From Planctomycetota bacterium (GTDB taxonomy: Bacteria > Planctomycetota > MHYJ01 > JACQXL01 > JACQZI01): 52,071 nt of DNA. Below the pieces are notes generated by a model, which saw nothing but the letters and a program-made list of their open reading frames with translations, ran no database searches and was not told the origin of the DNA. A program made the position numbers and the translations under genes. The stretch covers positions 1 through 52,071 of the forward strand of contig JACQZI010000002.1 in assembly GCA_016207825.1 (NCBI GenBank), written 5' to 3'. Numbering within the stretch: position 1 is the first letter of the stretch; the number at the start of each line of letters is the position of its first letter. Positions 41,093 to 50,823 of the stretch are shown here, piece after piece.

Positions 41093-41928
41093 TTCCACAC
41101 TCAGTGAACACGAAACCATTGCTGGCTGTTTTCGGGGCGATTTTATTATGGAGTTTTGTAGCGGCTTTCAGCTATCTCTTGGCGGGAGTGCCGCCGCTTT
41201 TTCTTACCGGTGCGGCTCTTTTCCTAGGCGGGATATTCTCACTTCCCAAAGCACGACTGTGGACATGGAACCGGCGTTTTATCCTGGCCGGAGTAATTGC
41301 TCTTTTTTCCTATCACTTTATCCTGTTCCTCGCCATGCGAACAGCCAATCCGGTTGAATGCAATATCATTAATTATCTCTGGCCGCTTTTCCTTGTCCTT
41401 CTGGCGCCGTTATTTGAAAAAGGCCTCGGCTGGACTTTCCGCCATCTGTTAGGAGGAATACTCGGCTTTGCCGGGGCGTTCATTGCCATATATAATCCAT
41501 CGGATAAAATACTATCCGCATTCCATTACGGCTATATCCTTGCCTTTGGCGCGGCAATAATCTGGCCCGTCTATTCGCTTTACCTTAAGCGCTTTCCTCT
41601 TGTTTCCTCATGGACCATGGGACTGGTCTGCCTGATTACAGGGCTCGTTTCGCTCGCCGCTTCGTTTACCTTTGGAGAAGCAATAGAAATAAGCGGGAAG
41701 AATATTTTATATCTTATCATATTCGGGTTAGGTCCTATGGGATTTTCATTTGCCCTCTGGGATTATGCCCTGAAAAATGCCGACCCCCGCAAAATAGGGA
41801 CGCTTTCTTATCTCACGCCGATATTAAGCACCTTTTGGCTTACTTTAGCATCAGGCAATGAACTAAGCATAATGTTAGGTTTAGCCTTGTTTTTAGTGGT
41901 AGTCGGAGCGGTTTTGGGAAGAAGATAA
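41077..41928 (+). CDS. EamA/DMT-family permease
   Basis: The protein has about 283 residues. The start is uncertain: ATG 41077 lies inside the perfect palindrome, and GTG 41104 (MNTKPLLAVFGAI) begins the conserved part. There are ten predicted membrane helices in two EamA repeats (AILLWSFVAAFSYLLAG..., ECNIINYLWPLFLVLLAPL, and GYILAFGAAIIWPVYSLYLK). The NIINYLWPLF pattern resembles YddG-like exporters of aromatic amino acids or other metabolites. The substrate is unknown. Confidence 0.85.
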   Translation: MPACYIPHSVNTKPLLAVFGAILLWSFVAAFSYLLAGVPPLFLTGAALFLGGIFSLPKARLWTWNRRFILAGVIALFSYHFILFLAMRTANPVECNIINYLWPLFLVLLAPLFEKGLGWTFRHLLGGILGFAGAFIAIYNPSDKILSAFHYGYILAFGAAIIWPVYSLYLKRFPLVSSWTMGLVCLITGLVSLAASFTFGEAIEISGKNILYLIIFGLGPMGFSFALWDYALKNADPRKIGTLSYLTPILSTFWLTLASGNELSIMLGLALFLVVVGAVLGRR

Positions 41929-42011
41929 TTGTCGTGAGAAGGATAATAACAAAAATACTGCGGTTAATCTAAACCGTAATTTCACCTATTATCTAATAGA
42001 ACAGAGTTTTC

Positions 42012-42039
42012 TTGACTTTCACGCAATATCTGCTATCAT
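42012..42039 (+). promoter_or_regulatory. Sigma70-type promoter of rpsA
   Basis: TTGACT (42012-42017), a 16-nt spacer and TATCAT (42034-42039) leave a leader of about 80 nt before GTG 42126. Confidence 0.55.
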
Positions 42040-42125
42040 AGATAATTTGTGCTTTATAGTTTTTATCGTAGTTAATAAACCATGCCCTGTGTGCGAACGG
42101 GGCACGAAGAAGGGAGTTAACGAAC

Positions 42126-43790
42126 GTGGCAGAAAATTTGTTCCTTAAGAATATGGGGATTCTCGATAAGAATATCGAGAAAGAAGTAAGCGGCCTCATG
42201 AAGTCTTATTCCGCCGAAGAACTTTCCAAGCTTTACAAAGAATCAATCCGGGAATTCAAGCCCCATACCATCGTCAAGGGTAAAGTCATCTTAGTCCAGG
42301 ATAAACAGGCCGTCGTGGATATCGGATATAAATCCGAAGGCCTTATCCCACTGCAGGAATTCGAAAAACCGGCTGAAGTCAAGCCGGGCGATGAACTGGA
42401 AGTATACCTGGAAACGGTCGAAGACGAATCTGATTTAATCGTCTTATCCAAAAGCAAGGCAGATTATATCCGCGGATGGGAACGGATAATGCAGGCCTAT
42501 AAGGAAGGCGACCCGGTAAAAGGCACGGTCACCCGCAAAGTAAAAGGCGGGCTTATCGTCAATATCGGCGGGCCGGCATTCCTGCCCGCTTCCCAAGTGG
42601 ATATCAGACGCCTCGATGATATCGGAAAATTAGTCGGCAAGGAAATAGAAGCCAAGATTATCAAACTCGATTCCGAACGGATGAGCATCATCATTTCAAG
42701 GCGCAAATACATGGAAGAACTGCGCAGCGCCCAGAGAGAAAAGCTCCTTAAGGAATTAAAAGAAGGCGACGTCCGCGAAGGGATCGTCAAGAATATCGCC
42801 GATTACGGCGTATTCGTTGACTTGGGCGGAATAGACGGGCTACTCCATATTACGGATATGGCATGGCGCCGTGTCAGCCATCCTTCGGAAATAGTCACCA
42901 TGGACCAGAAAATACAAATAAAGATACTCAAAATAGACACCACCACCAACCGCATTACCGTCGGATTTAAACAGCTTACTCCAAACCCGTGGGAAAAAGT
43001 AGAGCAGAAATATCCGGCTAATACACGCGTTAAGGGCAAGGTCGTAAATATCATGCCTTACGGCGCGTTTGTCGAACTCGAAAGCGGAGTGGAAGGGTTG
43101 CTCCATATTTCCGAAATGTCCTGGACCAAGCGCATATCCCATCCTTCTGATATGCTCGCCATCGGTGATATAATCGAAGCAATGGTGCTTAAAATCAGCA
43201 GCGAAAAACAGGAACTGCTTTTAGGTATGAAACAGCTTGAAGTTAATCCTTGGACAACCATAGAAGGCAAATATCCTCCGGGAACCCGCATCCAGGGCCG
43301 GGTAAGGAATTTAACCACCTACGGCGCTTTCATTGAAATAGAAGAAGGAATTGACGGGCTACTCCATCTTTCCGATATTTCGTGGACTAAGAAAATCGTA
43401 AAGCCTGCCGATGTGATTAAGAAAGGCGACAAGATAGAAGCCATGGTTTTATCTGTTGACCCGGAAAAGAAAAGGGTTTCGCTGGGCCTTAAACAGCTCA
43501 CCGCCAATCCATGGGAAACCACTATTCCGGAAAAATACAACGTCGGCGCGGTTGTCCCGGGTAAGGTATTGAGGTTGACTAAAGACGGTGCGGTTATCGA
43601 ACTTGCGCCTGATATAGAAGGATTCCTGAAATTAGTCAAGGAACCGGAATCAGCTGGAGCTGAAGGCACACCGAAAGAAGAAGGTGAGAAAGTTCATCTT
43701 AAGATAGATGATGCCGTAACCGTAGAGGTCACCAAGATCGACCCGGCCGAAGGCAAAATAATGTTGAAAATGGGTTCCCAGCCTTCTTAA
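42126..43790 (+). CDS. rpsA: 30S ribosomal protein S1
   Basis: This is a 554-residue protein starting at GTG 42126 with GGGAG upstream. It contains six S1 RNA-binding domains, near residues 47-115, 133-200, 218-288, 303-373, 388-458 and 475-550. Clear examples are GVFVDLGGIDGLLHITDMAWRR, GAFVELESGVEGLLHISEMSW and GAFIEIEEGIDGLLHLSDISW. S1 helps mRNAs with weak Shine-Dalgarno sites bind the 30S subunit. The long leader would allow autoregulation. The domain number is normal for bacterial S1. Confidence 0.94.
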   Translation: MAENLFLKNMGILDKNIEKEVSGLMKSYSAEELSKLYKESIREFKPHTIVKGKVILVQDKQAVVDIGYKSEGLIPLQEFEKPAEVKPGDELEVYLETVEDESDLIVLSKSKADYIRGWERIMQAYKEGDPVKGTVTRKVKGGLIVNIGGPAFLPASQVDIRRLDDIGKLVGKEIEAKIIKLDSERMSIIISRRKYMEELRSAQREKLLKELKEGDVREGIVKNIADYGVFVDLGGIDGLLHITDMAWRRVSHPSEIVTMDQKIQIKILKIDTTTNRITVGFKQLTPNPWEKVEQKYPANTRVKGKVVNIMPYGAFVELESGVEGLLHISEMSWTKRISHPSDMLAIGDIIEAMVLKISSEKQELLLGMKQLEVNPWTTIEGKYPPGTRIQGRVRNLTTYGAFIEIEEGIDGLLHLSDISWTKKIVKPADVIKKGDKIEAMVLSVDPEKKRVSLGLKQLTANPWETTIPEKYNVGAVVPGKVLRLTKDGAVIELAPDIEGFLKLVKEPESAGAEGTPKEEGEKVHLKIDDAVTVEVTKIDPAEGKIMLKMGSQPS

Positions 43791-43898
43791 AAAGCACCGG
43801 ACTTTAACCCGCGTTCCGAAGATAATATCGGGACACCCGCTCCGCCGAAACGGAGACGAGGCGAGGGGTTTTAATTTATAAGGTACTGAAGCTCAATA

Positions 43899-45740
43899 AT
43901 GTGCGGAATAATTGGCTGTGTCAGCAAGCGCAATGTCAGCGAAATTATTATCAACGGATTGAAACGGCTGGAATACCGCGGTTATGATTCAGCCGGCCTG
44001 GCCGTCATCCCTAATGGAGCCAATAAAAAATCTTTCCATTTAAAAAAGACAGCCGGCAAAATTTCCGCGCTCGAAGCATTAATCAACCACAATGATTTCA
44101 CCGGAACAATCGGCATTGGACACACCCGCTGGGCAACCCATGGAATTCCCGCGGAAAATAACGCGCATCCCCATTTTTCCTGCAATAAAGAAATAGTCGT
44201 GGTCCATAACGGCATTATTGAAAACTTCGAGGAACTGAAAGAGGAACTGCTCAAGCAAGGGCATAAATTCAGCTCGGAGACCGATACCGAGGTGATAGCC
44301 CATCTTTTGGAAAAGTATCTTAAAAAACATTCCCCGCAGGAATCATTGCAACGGGTAGTGAGCATCCTTGAAGGCAGTTTTGCACTGGGGATTATTTTCC
44401 TCAAAGAACCTCAAACTCTCTACGGCGCGCGTTGTAACAGCCCTCTGATTATCGGGGCCGGAGACGGTGAAAACTTCATTGCCTCGGACGTACCGGCGAT
44501 ACTGCCATATACGCACAAAGTTATTTACATAGATGAAGGGCAGGTTGTCCGCCTGACCGCGGATAAGATTAATATTTTCGGGTTTGACGGACGAACGCAC
44601 CGGGCGCTCCCCAAGGAAATCAAGTGGGATATCAAAGATGCGGAAAAAGGCGGATACCCGCATTTCATGCTAAAGGAAATTTTCGAACAGCCGTCCGCAG
44701 TGGAATCTTCCATCAGTTATTATATCAATAGCAAAGGATGCGGCAAATTTAAATGCCTTTCCAATCTTAAGGAAAAGCTTAAGAAAATCAATAGGATTGT
44801 GATAACTGCCTGCGGAACTGCCTGGCATGCGGGATTGGTAGCTAAATACGCATTGGAGGAATTATGCCGCCTGCCGGTCGAAGTAAGCATCGCCTCTGAA
44901 TTCCGTTACGGGAATCCGGTATTGGATAAGCATACTTTGTTTTTAGCCGTAAGCCAGTCAGGCGAAACGGCCGATACATTGGCGGCATTGCGCGAGGCAA
45001 AGTGCGCAGGTGCATTAACCATGGCTATCTGCAATGTCGTCGGCAGTTCTATTACCCGGGAAGCCGATACAACCGTTTACACCTATGCCGGGCCGGAAAT
45101 CAGCGTTGCTTCGACAAAGGCTTATACTTGCCAGATATCAGTGCTACTCCTTTTTGCTGTTTACCTCGCCCGTTTACGCGGAAGCATCTCAGGCAATACG
45201 GAAAAACAATTGCTAAAGGAAATAAAGACGATTCCGGCAAAACTCAAAACCGTGCTGAAATCAAGCGAAGCAATACGTTCATTTGCGCATAAGTATAAAA
45301 ACGCCCCCAACTTTATGTATATTGCACGGCGTTATAATTTTCCGAACGCCTATGAAGGCGCCTTAAAGCTTAAGGAAATATCTTACACCCATGCCGAAGG
45401 CTATGGCGCCGGTGAAATGAAACACGGCCCTCTGGCATTGGTGGATAACACCTTTCCAACAGTGACAATCGCCGTTAAAGGAACAGTTTACGAAAAGATG
45501 CTTTCCAATATCCAGGAAATAAAGGCGCGCCGGGGAATTATTATCGCGGTTGCCACCGAAGGTGATGAACATATCCGTCATATGACGGATGATATTATCT
45601 ATGTGCCGGAAACCCAGGAAATGTTTTCTCCCTTGCTTACGGTGCTTCCATTGCAATTACTGGCTTATCACACAGCCGTTGCCAAAGGACGCAATGTCGA
45701 CCAACCGCGCAACCTCGCCAAAAGCGTTACCGTAGAATAA
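43899..45740 (+). CDS. glmS: Glutamine-fructose-6-phosphate aminotransferase
   Basis: This 613-residue protein makes glucosamine-6-phosphate from fructose-6-phosphate and glutamine, the entry to peptidoglycan amino sugars. MCGIIGCV holds the N-terminal nucleophile Cys 2 after Met removal. RWATHG and HNGIIENFEELK belong to the glutaminase domain. The two SIS domains carry ACGTAWHAGLVAKYALE, VSQSGETADTLAAL and SYTHAEGYGAGEMKHGPLAL, and the end PRNLAKSVTVE is characteristic. No glmS ribozyme is obvious in the short leader. Confidence 0.97.
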   Translation: MCGIIGCVSKRNVSEIIINGLKRLEYRGYDSAGLAVIPNGANKKSFHLKKTAGKISALEALINHNDFTGTIGIGHTRWATHGIPAENNAHPHFSCNKEIVVVHNGIIENFEELKEELLKQGHKFSSETDTEVIAHLLEKYLKKHSPQESLQRVVSILEGSFALGIIFLKEPQTLYGARCNSPLIIGAGDGENFIASDVPAILPYTHKVIYIDEGQVVRLTADKINIFGFDGRTHRALPKEIKWDIKDAEKGGYPHFMLKEIFEQPSAVESSISYYINSKGCGKFKCLSNLKEKLKKINRIVITACGTAWHAGLVAKYALEELCRLPVEVSIASEFRYGNPVLDKHTLFLAVSQSGETADTLAALREAKCAGALTMAICNVVGSSITREADTTVYTYAGPEISVASTKAYTCQISVLLLFAVYLARLRGSISGNTEKQLLKEIKTIPAKLKTVLKSSEAIRSFAHKYKNAPNFMYIARRYNFPNAYEGALKLKEISYTHAEGYGAGEMKHGPLALVDNTFPTVTIAVKGTVYEKMLSNIQEIKARRGIIIAVATEGDEHIRHMTDDIIYVPETQEMFSPLLTVLPLQLLAYHTAVAKGRNVDQPRNLAKSVTVE

Positions 45741-45848
45741 TTGAACTTTTTCCTTATTTTGAGCGTTTATATATATGGAAGATAGTTTTATTTGACCGCA
45801 TATGGATTTAATAATATTATATTTAATCAGTTTAACAAGGAGGCATTT

Positions 45849-47123
45849 ATGAAAAAAGGAAACGCGCTTTTGGTGATTGTTCTGATACTGCTTGCCGGGG
45901 TTATTATTTCCGTGTCCGTTTATTTTACGGCGAAGCAAACTCCTCATGGCAAAAAGGATGATACAGGATCTACAACCGCCACAGGGCAAACCAGCCAACT
46001 AAAGACCCTGACAACATCTGAACTCCTGGAACAAACCTTTGAAAAAGGCCTAGCATGGCTCATGAAAAGACAGCAGGATAATGGTGCATGGCAAAACCCG
46101 CCCCTGCCCGGAGGAAAAGGAAGTGAACCCGACGTTGCTTTCACTGCTTTAGCAATCATTTCGGTTGGCAAAGCTCCCCAGAAATACCGCGAGACCTACA
46201 AAAGCCAGATAGAAAAAGGAATTAAGTATCTCCTTGACCATGTCAATGAAAACGGTGAGGTAATAGATTCGGAAACACCGCCCACCTATGCGACTTACAA
46301 GACATCGCTGGCGATAGTCGCCCTAGTAACGATAGACAAGGAAAAATATAAAGACTCTATCAATAAAGCGATGGATTACCTCGTGAAAAACCAATTCGGC
46401 CCGGAAGACGGGGACGCCCAAAGCGGCGGTTGGGGCTACCAGGAAAAAGGGCCGAGCCCGAAAAAAAACGCCAATCTTTCAACCACCCAGTTTGTCATGA
46501 TGGCTTTAAATGAAGGCGGCCTGCCGGAAGACAGCGATACATGGAAAAGAGCCGTTGAATTCCTTAATAAGGTCCAAAGCTCCAGCGAAAACAATAAATT
46601 CAGGGTAACTTCAAATGACGGTGGTTTTTTCTATTCCCCGATAGAAAGCAAGGCGGAAAAGAAAGAAGTTCTGCCGGACGGCACCGAAGTTTTAAAATCC
46701 TATGCTTCCATGACCTATTCGGGCCTTTTAAGTTTTATTTATGCTTACGTGGATAAAAAGGACCCGCGGGTCCAGGCAGCTTATAACTGGATTAAGCAAA
46801 AATATTCTCTTGAAGAAAACGTGGGATTAAGAACCGACGAAAAACCTAATTTAGGCAAGCAGGGTTTATATTATTATTACCACTCTTTTGCCAAGGCACT
46901 GGATGCGTACGGGGAAGCTACCATTATAACCATGCCTGATAAAACAAAACATAATTGGGCAAAAGACTTAACGGAAAAACTCGCTCTTCTCCAGAAAAAT
47001 GAAGGATTCTGGGTTAACGAATTTGAAGAACGCTGGTTTGAAGGCTATGAAGGACTGGCTACCTCATTCGCGCTGATATCTCTTGATATATGCCGTAAAT
47101 GGGTAAAACCGGAGACAAAATAG
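45849..47123 (+). CDS. Anchored prenyltransferase/squalene-cyclase-like repeat protein
   Basis: This 424-residue protein starts at ATG 45849 behind AAGGAGG. One N-terminal membrane helix (ALLVIVLILLAGVIISVSVYF) is followed by a Thr/Gln-rich linker. The body has alpha-alpha toroid repeats with QW-like elements: GLAWLMKRQQDNGAWQNPP, AMDYLVKNQFG...SGGWGYQ, and NEGFWVNEF. The DxDD motif of squalene-hopene cyclases is not visible, so it is probably not a triterpene cyclase. Such toroid proteins facing the periplasm are frequent in planctomycetes; their role is unknown. Confidence 0.82.
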   Translation: MKKGNALLVIVLILLAGVIISVSVYFTAKQTPHGKKDDTGSTTATGQTSQLKTLTTSELLEQTFEKGLAWLMKRQQDNGAWQNPPLPGGKGSEPDVAFTALAIISVGKAPQKYRETYKSQIEKGIKYLLDHVNENGEVIDSETPPTYATYKTSLAIVALVTIDKEKYKDSINKAMDYLVKNQFGPEDGDAQSGGWGYQEKGPSPKKNANLSTTQFVMMALNEGGLPEDSDTWKRAVEFLNKVQSSSENNKFRVTSNDGGFFYSPIESKAEKKEVLPDGTEVLKSYASMTYSGLLSFIYAYVDKKDPRVQAAYNWIKQKYSLEENVGLRTDEKPNLGKQGLYYYYHSFAKALDAYGEATIITMPDKTKHNWAKDLTEKLALLQKNEGFWVNEFEERWFEGYEGLATSFALISLDICRKWVKPETK

Positions 47124-47188
47124 CCGATACTGATATAACGGAAAAGATTGACATTACGGATTAAGTTCATAAAATAGGTAAATACCAG

Positions 47189-47203
47189 GCAGGCGTAGCT
47201 CAG
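47189..47203 (+). other. 5' fragment of a duplicated tRNA-Gly
   Basis: GCAGGCGTAGCTCAG matches bases 1-15 of the intact tRNA-Gly at 47242 with one mismatch. It is cut by a short hairpin (CCCCGAT/ATCGGGG at 47206-47222). It cannot fold as a tRNA. Confidence 0.6.
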
Positions 47204-47241
47204 CCCCCGATATTCATCGGGGACAAGGATACGTTCTAAAA

Positions 47242-47314
47242 GCGGGCGTAGCTCAGTTGGTAGAGCACAACGTTGCCAACGTTGTTGTCGCCGGTTCGAA
47301 CCCGGTCGCCCGCT
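47242..47314 (+). tRNA. tRNA-Gly (anticodon GCC)
   Basis: This is a 73-nt cloverleaf. The acceptor GCGGGCG pairs with CGCCCGC, D-stem GCTC pairs with GAGC, and anticodon stem CAACG/CGTTG encloses loop TTGCCAA (anticodon GCC). The T-arm GCCGG-TTCGAAC-CCGGT and discriminator T complete it. CCA is not encoded. Confidence 0.97.
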
Positions 47315-47360
47315 CATGTTATTTACTATATCATCCATCATTTAAAAAGGAGCCTTTTAA

Positions 47361-48500
47361 ATGAAAGGCATGCTGGTAATTTTTGTTGTCCTACTCATCG
47401 GAATGGTTGTTTTCTGGCAATATTTTCTGACCGAACAATCTACTCCTGACCCGAATACCGGTAAAAATAACACTTCATCCGATACCGGCAATGACCCCGC
47501 TTCCCAAAACCCGAACAGGAATAATCAAAATATTCCGCCTAACCGCATTCCATCAAATATCAGAAGCCGTGTAGTCATAGTCCGCAATTCCAAAATATGG
47601 GGCGATAAAAACACAATTAACCAGATACAAATGCAGCGTATGCTCAGCGTTGCCTTAAACGAGCTTTTCCTGATTGATTCATCCAAAGAGGCATTTAAGA
47701 AAATCATTACGGCGCAGGATAAAGTGGGTCTCAAGGTAAACGCTTACCTGGGCCAAAAGTCAAATTCGACCCATCCGGAATTGGCGGAGGCCGTCTCAAC
47801 GCTATTAATCCAGGCAGGCGTTCAGGAAAACAACATCATCATCTGGGACCGGGCTAAAAACGAACTGGAAGACGCCGGATACAAGATAAATACTTCCGCG
47901 GAAGGCAAACGATGCCTGGCAACCATGACTCACCGTGTTGAAAGGCTGGCACAACCTTTCATGGGATATGACGACGCGGTTATTGCCGTAGGAAAATCCT
48001 CCACGAGGCTTTCTTCCATCCTTACCAAATTCACCACCGTTACCATCAATATGCCTGTATTGCGCACCCACAAATTTACCGCCAACTGCGGCATTAACAA
48101 CGCGCTACAGAATATGTACCACGCCATCGAAATAACCCCCCGGAACACGGAAGCTTTATATGCCAATGAATGCGATCCCGGCGCGGCCGAGGTCTACGGG
48201 ATAACCGAGATAAAAAACAAAACCAAGCTGGTTATATGCGATGCGCTCACCCCGCTTTATGACGGCGGGCCCATGGATGACCAGCGGTACCACACTAATT
48301 ACAACGGGATAATCATGGGAATAGATCCGGTCGCGGTGGACGCGGTCGGACAAAGCGTGCTCCAAAAAATACGCGATAAAAAAGGCGGCAAAGAATGGCC
48401 CAAACTGGTCACAAATTACCTGATTACCGCCGAGAAAAATAACCTCGGCATAAGCAACCTGTCCCGCATCCAAATTATCGAGAAAGATTTGGATTACTAA
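47361..48500 (+). CDS. Membrane-anchored DUF362 protein
   Basis: This 379-residue protein has AAAGGAG before ATG 47361 and an N-terminal membrane helix (LVIFVVLLIGMVVFWQYFL), then an Asn/Pro-rich linker (residues 28-65). The DUF362 domain follows: VGLKVNAYLG, THPELAEAVSTLLIQAGVQ, IIIWDRAKNELEDAGY, NMPVLRTHKFTANCGINNALQNMYHAI and GIIMGIDPVAVDAVGQSVL. DUF362 proteins sometimes occur with Fe-S domains. Here there is no Cys cluster. The function is unknown, probably on the outer face of the membrane. Confidence 0.85.
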   Translation: MKGMLVIFVVLLIGMVVFWQYFLTEQSTPDPNTGKNNTSSDTGNDPASQNPNRNNQNIPPNRIPSNIRSRVVIVRNSKIWGDKNTINQIQMQRMLSVALNELFLIDSSKEAFKKIITAQDKVGLKVNAYLGQKSNSTHPELAEAVSTLLIQAGVQENNIIIWDRAKNELEDAGYKINTSAEGKRCLATMTHRVERLAQPFMGYDDAVIAVGKSSTRLSSILTKFTTVTINMPVLRTHKFTANCGINNALQNMYHAIEITPRNTEALYANECDPGAAEVYGITEIKNKTKLVICDALTPLYDGGPMDDQRYHTNYNGIIMGIDPVAVDAVGQSVLQKIRDKKGGKEWPKLVTNYLITAEKNNLGISNLSRIQIIEKDLDY

Positions 48501-48518
48501 GCTTTCATATCTTTTTAC

Positions 48519-48546
48519 TTGACTTGTTCGGTTTTAAAGGTATATT
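48519..48546 (+). promoter_or_regulatory. Sigma70-type promoter of the fatty-acid operon
   Basis: TTGACT (48519-48524), a 16-nt spacer and TATATT (48541-48546) give a leader of about 27 nt, containing AAGGGG before ATG 48580. It would drive rpmF-plsX-fabH-fabD. Confidence 0.65.
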
Positions 48547-48579
48547 GTCCCATTTAATAATAATTAAGGGGAATAAACT

Positions 48580-48753
48580 ATGCCTAATCCTAAAAGAAAA
48601 CTTTCAAAATCATGGCAGATGATGCGCCGTTCCCACTTGGCTCTCAAAGAATCTAATTTATCTGTCTGTCCCCGCTGCCACCAGCCCAAGCTGCCCCACC
48701 GCGTTTGCGGAAACTGCGGGTATTATAAGGGAAAAGAAGTCATTAAATTATAG
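48580..48753 (+). CDS. rpmF: 50S ribosomal protein L32
   Basis: This is a 57-residue protein. MPNPKRKLSKSWQMMRRSH is the L32 N-terminus, and C30-x2-C33 with C43-x2-C46 (CPRCHQPKLPHRVCGNCGYY) bind zinc. It heads the conserved rpmF-plsX-fabH-fabD order. Its short length hides it from simple long-frame searches. Confidence 0.96.
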   Translation: MPNPKRKLSKSWQMMRRSHLALKESNLSVCPRCHQPKLPHRVCGNCGYYKGKEVIKL

Positions 48754-48781
48754 CCGCTATTTTATAAGGTGAACGACAGTG

Positions 48782-49828
48782 ATGAAGATTGCTTTAGATG
48801 CAATGGGCGGTGATTTTGCACCGGCTGAAACCGTCCGTGGAGCCGTCCTGGCCGCCCAAAATAATCCTGATATAACCATCCTGATGGTAGGCACTCCGGA
48901 CGCGCTGGAAAAAGAGTTTGCCTCCGTCGGCGCCAAACCTAAAAACATTGAAATCGTCGCCTCTTCCCAGACGGTGGAAATGTCCGAATCACCGGTGGAC
49001 GCCATCAGGCGCAAGCCGGATTCCTCTTTATTTAAAAGCATCAATCTGGTCAAAAAAGGGGAAGCCTCTGCCATAATTTCCGCCGGTAATACGGGTGCTG
49101 CAGTCGCCGGCTCCACCATGACGCTCGGTTTTCTCCCTAATGTCAAAAGGCCCGGAATTGCCATACCGGTCCCCAGCAAAAACGGGATTTGTTACGTTAT
49201 TGACGCGGGCGCTAATATTTATTGCAACCCGCTTCACCTTTTGCAATACGGAATCATGGCCTCGGTTTACTGCCAACAGGCAAAAAATATCGCCAACCCG
49301 CGCGTCGGCGTATTAAATATCGGGGAAGAGGATTCCAAAGGCAACGAGCTTGTCAAACAAACCATCGAGCTTTTCAGGAAAACGGAACTCAACTTTATCG
49401 GGAGCGTCGAAGGGCGCGGCATTTTTGAAGGACAATGTGAAGTAGTAGTCTGCGAAGGGTTCGTCGGGAATGTCCTTTTAAAAACGGTCGAGGGATTCGC
49501 CGAATTTATGCTGAAATCAATTTCCGCCCAGGCGGCAAATTACTGCAAAGACAACGGCGGAACGGAACCGATAAAAAACATACTGGGCAAGATAAAAGAA
49601 CGGACGGATTACGCCGAATACGGCGGGGCTCCGCTTTTGGGCTTAAACGGAATCGTCATAATTTCCCACGGGCGTTCAAATGCCAAAGCCATTGCCAACG
49701 CCATAAAAGTGGCCGGGGAATCCACGCGCCATAACCTCACGGAAGAAATCAATAAAGGGCTGAACACGGTCCAAAAACATATTTCGTGGATGGATGTGCT
49801 TAAAAGCTGGAGAGCCACTCATCGTTAA
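48782..49828 (+). CDS. plsX: Phosphate acyltransferase PlsX
   Basis: This 348-residue enzyme makes acyl-phosphate from acyl-ACP and phosphate for phospholipid synthesis. ATG 48782 follows AAGGTGA; a GTG at 48779 is in frame. MKIALDAMGGDFAP, SAGNTGAAVAGSTM, RPGIAIPVPS, DAGANIYCNP and VGVLNIGEEDSKGNELV are PlsX signatures. The length is normal. It sits between rpmF and fabH. Confidence 0.96.
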   Translation: MKIALDAMGGDFAPAETVRGAVLAAQNNPDITILMVGTPDALEKEFASVGAKPKNIEIVASSQTVEMSESPVDAIRRKPDSSLFKSINLVKKGEASAIISAGNTGAAVAGSTMTLGFLPNVKRPGIAIPVPSKNGICYVIDAGANIYCNPLHLLQYGIMASVYCQQAKNIANPRVGVLNIGEEDSKGNELVKQTIELFRKTELNFIGSVEGRGIFEGQCEVVVCEGFVGNVLLKTVEGFAEFMLKSISAQAANYCKDNGGTEPIKNILGKIKERTDYAEYGGAPLLGLNGIVIISHGRSNAKAIANAIKVAGESTRHNLTEEINKGLNTVQKHISWMDVLKSWRATHR

Positions 49829-49838
49829 TGATATAAAA

Positions 49839-50822
49839 ATGAACCAGAAAGTTTCTATCGTTTCAACAGGCTCTTTCCTGCCGGGAAAAATCCTGACCAA
49901 CGCGGATTTACAGAAGATGGTGGATACCAGCAACGAATGGATTATGGAGCGGACCGGCATAAAAGAACGCCACGTCATAAGCAACGGAGAGGCGACTTCC
50001 GACCTGGCGGTCAAGGCTGCCCAAAACGCCCTTGCCCAGGCGAATCTATCACCGGAAGACCTGGATTTAATCATCGTCGGCACGGTTACTCCCGACCAGC
50101 TCGTTTCATCTACCGCCTGTTACGTCCAAAACAAATTAGGCGCGCGCCAGATTGCGGCCTTCGATGTTTCCGCCGCCTGCACCGGATTTATTTATTCACT
50201 TACCGTCGGCCGCCAGTTTGTGCTGGGCGGTCATTATAAAAATGTCCTGGTCGCGGGAGCCGAATCGCTCACCAGCGCGACAAATTACGCCGACCGCAAT
50301 ACCTGCATCCTTTTCGGGGACGGCGCAGGGGCCGTTATTCTCCAGCCGGGCGACCACGGCCATGAAATACTTTATACCAGTATCTTTTCCGACGGCTCCG
50401 GCAGCGAGATGATGAGCCGCCCTTCAGGCGGGTCAAAAATGCCCAATACGGTGGAAACAATCCAAAACCGCCTGCAATATATCCAGCTCAGGGGACGCGA
50501 AGTCTTTAAGTTCGCGGTCATGAAAATGGTCCAGCTTATCAAGGATTCGCTTTCTAAAACAAAACTGTCCATAAAGGACGTCGCGCTAATAATCCCCCAC
50601 CAGGTTAATATGCGCATCCTGGAAGCCGCAGCAGAAAAGCTGGAATTTCCCATGGATAAGATTTTTATCAATATCGAGCGTGTCGGCAACACCTCGGCCG
50701 CTTCCATCCCGATTGCCCTTGACGAAGCCGCCCGTAACGGCATGATGAAAAAGGGAGATATTATTATCCTTGTCGCCTTCGGCGGAGGACTCACCTGGGG
50801 CTCGGCCGTTATCCGCTGGTGA
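49839..50822 (+). CDS. fabH: 3-Oxoacyl-ACP synthase III (KASIII)
   Basis: This 327-residue enzyme starts fatty acid synthesis by condensing acetyl-CoA (or branched primers) with malonyl-ACP. The catalytic residues are Cys 114 (DVSAACTGFIYS), His 254 (IIPHQVNMRI) and Asn 284 (RVGNTSAASI). ATG 49839 gives the conserved N-terminus VSIVSTGSFLPGKILTN; an upstream ATG at 49794 overlaps plsX out of frame. It follows plsX by 10 nt. Confidence 0.96.
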   Translation: MNQKVSIVSTGSFLPGKILTNADLQKMVDTSNEWIMERTGIKERHVISNGEATSDLAVKAAQNALAQANLSPEDLDLIIVGTVTPDQLVSSTACYVQNKLGARQIAAFDVSAACTGFIYSLTVGRQFVLGGHYKNVLVAGAESLTSATNYADRNTCILFGDGAGAVILQPGDHGHEILYTSIFSDGSGSEMMSRPSGGSKMPNTVETIQNRLQYIQLRGREVFKFAVMKMVQLIKDSLSKTKLSIKDVALIIPHQVNMRILEAAAEKLEFPMDKIFINIERVGNTSAASIPIALDEAARNGMMKKGDIIILVAFGGGLTWGSAVIRW

Positions 50823-50823
50823 T

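Noticed and set aside
43791-43898. glmS ribozyme or riboswitch
   Set aside because: The 108-nt leader is mostly a repeat-like GC hairpin and shows no recognisable ribozyme core.
45849-47123. Squalene-hopene cyclase
   Set aside because: The length is short, the catalytic DxDD motif is not seen and an N-terminal anchor is present.
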